A stretch of 64,000 nucleotides of DNA from Lateolabrax maculatus (lineage: Eukaryota; Chordata; Actinopteri; Acropomatiformes; Lateolabracidae). The DNA lies in contig CM062206.1 in NCBI GenBank assembly GCA_031216445.1, forward strand, positions 10,766,001-10,830,000, given 5' to 3'. The stretch's first letter is position 1. Each line of letters begins with the position of its first letter. The notes beneath the pieces are model-generated. The model searched no databases, had not been told where the DNA came from, and saw only the letters and a program-made list of their open reading frames with translations. Made by a program: the position numbers and the translations under genes. This document shows, in pieces, positions 59,440 to 64,000 of this stretch.

Positions 59440-62400
59440 CTATAGAAAAACACAAAATAAAGAGAGTCAGACAATGTTACATTTTGTGTACATTTAGAGT
59501 GTAAGGATAGCAATAATAATAGAAAAAAACTGTTTATATGCCCTGTGAGGGTATAACATGAGATCTTACTTATAGTTCCCTGCAAACTGCTGAATCAAGA
59601 CATCACAGCAGACCAGGTTGGTGCTTAAGTTAAAAAAAAAATCCTGTATTCACAGCATTGCATTATAAATTCAGGAGTTGCTAGTGCTTTAGCTTTGCTG
59701 TGTATGCAGCCTGGGCCCAATCTGCATTTCAGCAGCCCCTTTCAGAAGAAATATCAGTAATCTCAGTCTTTGGTTTCAGGATGTTGTCAACATCCTTTTG
59801 CCTTGAATGCTATTTGATGTTCATTCCTAAGGGAATCTGTCGCTGAAACAGCAAACCCAGTCGTTCAGACACTTCACTTAGCCCAGCATTTTTTGTTGCA
59901 GTACCGTACCGTCCTTGTACACATCAATCAATGGCAGGGTTTCACAGGGAAACTGCTGCTGATTGATTCTGGTCTTGTTAGTGACAGTATTGTATGATTT
60001 TAATGGTGGGCGACTGACCTCAGGATTATGTTATCACATCAACACCACTGCTGCTATTCATTTTAGACATTAATTCTTAATAACAACCATCCACCTTGTC
60101 ATTTTTCACATTCGTCCACACAAATTTCCCCATGTTTCGCTGACAGATTCCACTTGACAGCTACACACTTTCCCGATAAAGGCAACTCTTTGTGTTTTGC
60201 ATCAAAACTTTCAGGAAAAATTCTAAGAGGATTTTCCTGTTTGGGTTTGAATGACGTGAGCTGAACTTGTTTCATCCAGAGGAAGACAGAATGAGAGGCT
60301 GTGGGCTGAGACTCACAGACTGGAACCAGAAGAGTAGTGAGTAATGGCTGGAAGAGATGCCATTGCCAATGCAAAGACAGCTTCTTAATTGGTGCCCTGT
60401 AACACTACTGCCTCTGAATCTTTATGAGCTGCTGGAACAAATTCCCCTTTATTTCTCTTTGTCCCTCTCTTTCCCTTGCAAAGCTCTTTCCAAACCACTT
60501 GCTACATCTGGAATTTAAATTATGTAAAAGATTTAGTAAATATTGTGCATTACTGGATAATTAAAAGTTTATGCAAAAGAATGAGGATGTCTTACGTTTT
60601 TTGGTATTGCAACAAATTTATCTATTCCATTTGTTTTTCTCATTTTTGTTGGACTTCAAAAATACTGTATTTCTTCCCGTAGATAAAATACACAAATGGC
60701 AGCTGAGGGCAAAGTTTTTTGGAATTTGTTAGAATTACTGTTTTATCCTGCCTATATCTATCCTTGTTATTCTTTTTCTCTTTCTCAGTTTGTTTCCCCC
60801 TCAGCATAAAGCAAGTGTTCTTTAGCTATTGCTCTTAAGTGTGTTTGAAACCCCTTGGATGGTCCGTTAAATGAAAGTTAAAAGCTATTATAGTGATCTC
60901 TGACATAAATTCTTAATAAAATGCTGGCTGGAGGAGCTATACCGAAGATGCAACAAGGGGCAGCATCACATTGCATATAAAAGAAATTAAGAATTTAATT
61001 CCAAACTGCATCATCAAACACTGCAATCACTGCTGGATATCTGAATGTAACCCTATATTATAAGATAATTTACACATACATGTATAACAACCACAACTTT
61101 TACTGTCTTTGGTGTGAAGGGGCTGTATCTGGCCAGGAATATTTAACCATGTCATTTAAGTTTTGTGGCTTGATTGCCACTTGAAATAAAGAACTTTGTT
61201 TTGCACTGATCTATGTTGACTCTTTCTGCAGAGGAGCATGTAAGCATTAATTCAGCAATAACACAAAATTATACCATACTGCACTGATGATTATAGGTAT
61301 TATCAAACACAAAAACATATAATTTTAAATGAGAATCTATTTTTTATTTTAAGAAACTGTAAGAAGTACGCTCTTACTGGACTCTTCAGTATAACACCAC
61401 CACCCACTACACCTTCAATAATAAACATGAAGTAGAGTTATCACTGTTCTGACGGTGTCAACAAAAATGGGAAATGTATAAGCGTTGAAAATAAGAATTC
61501 ATGGCAAAGCTGCTGTATTGAATTGCATTAGATTGTACAGGGGTCAGTGAGTGTATATCAATATAAAACTTAAAAGTACCAACCCCCACATATTTAAACT
61601 TGATTATGTAAGTTGTGCCCAAATCACGTAGTGTTTGATAATTTTAGGATAAGATACTGTATCTAGTACTTTGTAAAACCAATTGGTTAGACTGTTACTG
61701 TTACAACTTAATTATCTTTTCACCCAGCTACTGTAGACACCATTGATAACTTGACAGAGCTAGTATGCATGTTAATGTACATCCACACAAAATAATGTGG
61801 TGAAACTATAAAAAGAGCCACATGTGACAGACCCAACCTCTGAAACTATTCAACAATCTAAAGAAACTATTCTCTTTTCGTCATTATTTAGTTTTTATTT
61901 TGGACTGCGGGCCTTTTATTTCTTACTGAGAGAAAAAAAACTCCTTTGCTTTTATCCCCCTAAAGTGAAAACAGACTCTCTCTTTCTGTCTGTCTCCTCT
62001 TTGACAGGTAAATCTGTGTCTTGTTGAAGATGAAAGGACTGGCCTATTCAACAGAGAGAACAGAACTGTTTCTCCCTCTCTTCTTCCCCTTTCCTCTGTT
62101 CTCTACAGGCACACTACCACACAAAGCCTGAATGGGTGGGGTTCTTTATGACTTTACTGTACTGAAAAGAAAAAATCGTGGGTAGTAATATTCAAAACAT
62201 TTAAACATATTGTTCCTGCTGCCTCTGGTCACGGACAATGGCTCATCCTCCTTCTGCACTGGGTCTGCAGTGGAGTTTGACCAGCTAGAGGACGCTACTA
62301 AATAGGTCCATGCCAGCATCTTTAAGGAGAACGCTAAATGGCAGAGGGTCATGTAGAAAGCAGCTCATTTATTCTTTAGTAAAAGAATATCAACATGGAC

Positions 62401-62816
62401 TGAAAATCTAGGGGAAAAATAGGGACATTTAATTAGAGAAAAGCCAGTAGTTCTCAGGGAAGGTCTCTTGTTGTGCAAAGCAACTCCTTTGCCAACCAGA
62501 AAAGTGACATTGCTGAATAACCAATAAACTTTTTCAATAGATTATGCAGTAACAGCAACTTTATCCCTGATGCCAAGCATTGCATTTAAGCTGCCAGTAT
62601 ACTCCAACAGAGATGCTTGTTAGATGCTTCAGAACCCCCATCCCTATGATGTCCAGACTTTCACTCCATCTTCAAGTGTAGCTGTTCTGAACAACTATTA
62701 ACACTGTTGGTAACTGATATGATGCGACCACACATGTATGAACTAGTTCTGGTCGAGGATAACCCGACCCTTAATATTGAACAGTAAAATGTGAAAGAGG
62801 ATCTGTGCAAACTTAC
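59440..62816 (-). other. fgf13: fgf13 last intron (between the two coding exons)
   Basis: This 3377-bp phase-1 intron has a GTAAGT donor at its upper end and a TTTTTCTATAG acceptor at its lower end, read on the minus strand. It is AT-rich, unique-looking sequence. I see no coding exon, RNA gene or recognised mobile element inside it. The open frames within it are short and have no conserved character. Confidence 0.9.
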
Positions 62817-63015
62817 CTTTTAGAGGTTTGGGAAGGAAGTGGGCTGCTGGCTTGTTCTTCTTGACATGGTTTCCCTTCATGATTTCTCCTTCCTTGTTCA
62901 GACCGAGGTACCAGCCCCTGCCTGACTGCTGCTGCCGGTATATCATTGAGGAGTATGTCACATAATAGTTCTCGAACACCGACTCCTTGAATTTACACTC
63001 TGGTGTAAAGTGTTC
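62817..63015 (-). CDS. fgf13: fgf13 penultimate coding exon (FGF homologous factor 2)
   Basis: This 199-bp exon encodes 66 residues, from EHFTPECKFK to HFLPKPLK, plus the first base of the next codon. It supplies the C-terminal half of the FGF beta-trefoil. FGF13 is known as an intracellular, non-secreted member of the FGF homologous factor group (FGF11-14) that binds the cytoplasmic tail of voltage-gated sodium channels and microtubules. Residues ENYYVTYSSMIYRQQQ, SGRGWYLGLNKEGEIMKG and the basic NHVKKNKPAAHF match FGF13 rather than FGF12/14, which carry AWFLGLNKEGQ and NRVKK. The exon follows a C/T-rich tract ending CAG on the minus strand (intron 3, phase 0). It ends AAAG before GTAAGT, so the next intron is phase 1. 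Length and phases equal the standard FHF exon 4, about residues 135-200 of the 245-residue human isoform. Upstream exons lie outside the window. The fish a/b copy cannot be assigned. Confidence 0.97.
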
Positions 63016-63829
63016 CTGGGGGGGAGGAGGAAACCAGATGCAGATACAGTGTATAGTATTTGTTGGACAATAATTCACAAGGTCTCAACAGTCTCTGACA
63101 TCTTGGTATGAACAGAAGCATCTAAAATAGTTAATTACTTGAGAGTGCAACTTATTAACGGTACATCGCGCTGCACGTCCAACACACACTTGGGCATGAA
63201 AACAAAGAAGAAACTATCTCAACGCTCAAACCCCTGCTTTAAAATTTTTGTCTCTTGAGAATCCTGTAAATCTATTCATTCCATTTACTGTAGTCAATAA
63301 TGTAGCACTTTATAGCATAGATAACAGTGACATGACAGAGCATTAATAAAACATACAGGCAAGATGAGTATATTCTCATTTTGCTCCTAGCTGTTAATTA
63401 TGTATGGGCAGTTCATTATCTTTCAGAGTATTGTCCGCTGTATTTAAGATTTTGTTGGACATGATCATTTATTACTGCCATTTGACTATTATCCTACATA
63501 TTTAAGTACTGACCTTTTTAAACTACAGAAAAATTCCATTACAAGGTGGCTTTAATTGTTCTATCAGCAATCTGTGTGCACTTTGGTAATGCATGCAAGG
63601 TGTTTGTGTTCTCCACTTTAACTTTTATGTTAACCAGGTACTTCCTTTATCTTTTTCAGTAATTAACTGACTGTGGGGAAACACTCAGTTTTGCTGTTCA
63701 TGTTCTGGACTCCATACTGTGTAAGACTTAACTCCCCCTTTTTGTTTTTGGTTCCAGTGCCTATATAGAATTTGTCCATTCATGATATAACAGTGTGTCT
63801 GAGCTTTACAGTATGTCCTCTGAGGCAAG

Positions 63830-63880
<51 letters not shown>

Positions 63881-64000
63881 ACGCAGGCACAAGTGTACAT
63901 GTGTGTTGCTTAAGTATATGAGTGTGTGTGTTTGTCCAATTTGTAGAGCTGCTTTAGCAGTGAGTCTACAAAAGAGTCTAATCAGTTAGAAGACAATTCC
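63016..64000 (-). other. fgf13: fgf13 upstream intron, partial, cut by window edge
   Basis: This is the phase-0 intron preceding the 199-bp exon. On the minus strand it ends in a C/T-rich tract and CAG just above 63015. It contains a long (GT)n microsatellite at 63834-63879 and is otherwise AT-rich unique sequence. In mammals an FGF13 intron hosts miR-504. I looked for that mature sequence and did not see it here. Confidence 0.85.
63834..63879. repeat. (GT)n microsatellite, 46 bp, in fgf13 intron
   Basis: About 23 uninterrupted GT units on the plus strand, read AC on the fgf13 sense strand, inside the partial upstream intron. The frames through it that read as CVCV/HTHT runs are artefacts. 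Confidence 0.95.

Noticed and set aside
63016..64000. Intronic miR-504, known from mammalian FGF13
   Set aside because: Neither the mature sequence nor its complement was seen in the intronic sequence available here. It may lie outside the window or be absent in fish.
1..64000. CRISPR arrays, bacterial operons, tRNA or rRNA genes, intact transposases or reverse transcriptases
   Set aside because: None found. No frame shows transposase or reverse transcriptase motifs and no structured RNA was recognised. The sequence is vertebrate nuclear DNA.

Overview
The window is vertebrate nuclear DNA, almost certainly from a teleost fish. It has long dinucleotide microsatellites, several interspersed sequences I recognise as common teleost repeats, AT-rich non-coding DNA with no operon-like gene packing, and spliced exons with canonical GT-AG borders. 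The only protein-coding gene I can support is the 3' end of an fgf13 orthologue (fibroblast growth factor homologous factor 2) on the minus strand at the right end. Its penultimate exon is at 62817-63015 and its terminal coding exon at 59303-59439. They join in phase across a 3377-bp intron, and a probable 3' UTR runs down to a poly(A) signal near 57498. The 5' part of the gene lies beyond position 64000.

The remaining ~57 kb (1-57479) looks like a gene desert downstream of fgf13. No open frame there resembles a known protein and none is longer than the simple-repeat artefacts. It holds microsatellites at 1821, 2010, 2885, 25215, 25801 and 33761, teleost interspersed repeats at about 25560, 29580 and 52299-52690, and long unique stretches that look like conserved non-coding blocks. 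Those stretches carry developmental transcription-factor motifs: a SOX/POU cluster at 6.6-8.1 kb, homeodomain sites at 21.8 kb, RFX X-boxes at 0.7, 23.2, 36.8 and 38.3 kb, and an IRF/ETS/E2F cluster at 32.0 kb. In human the DNA on this side of FGF13 separates it from ZIC3 and is a regulatory desert. By inference this window is the fish counterpart, but the zic3 side is not visible here.

Two structures stand out. The first is a ~3.47 kb satellite-like array (43376-46843) of degenerate ~10-bp A-tract units carrying a recurrent GACACTATAAA motif. Its orientation flips twice, at 44250-44260 and 46035-46048, giving a fold-back, strand-asymmetric, probably curved block with hairpins at both flip points. 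The second is a ~530-bp segment present twice (38491-39018 and 39621-40148), in which a 108-bp core is identical between copies while the flanks have diverged, suggesting selection or gene conversion on the core.
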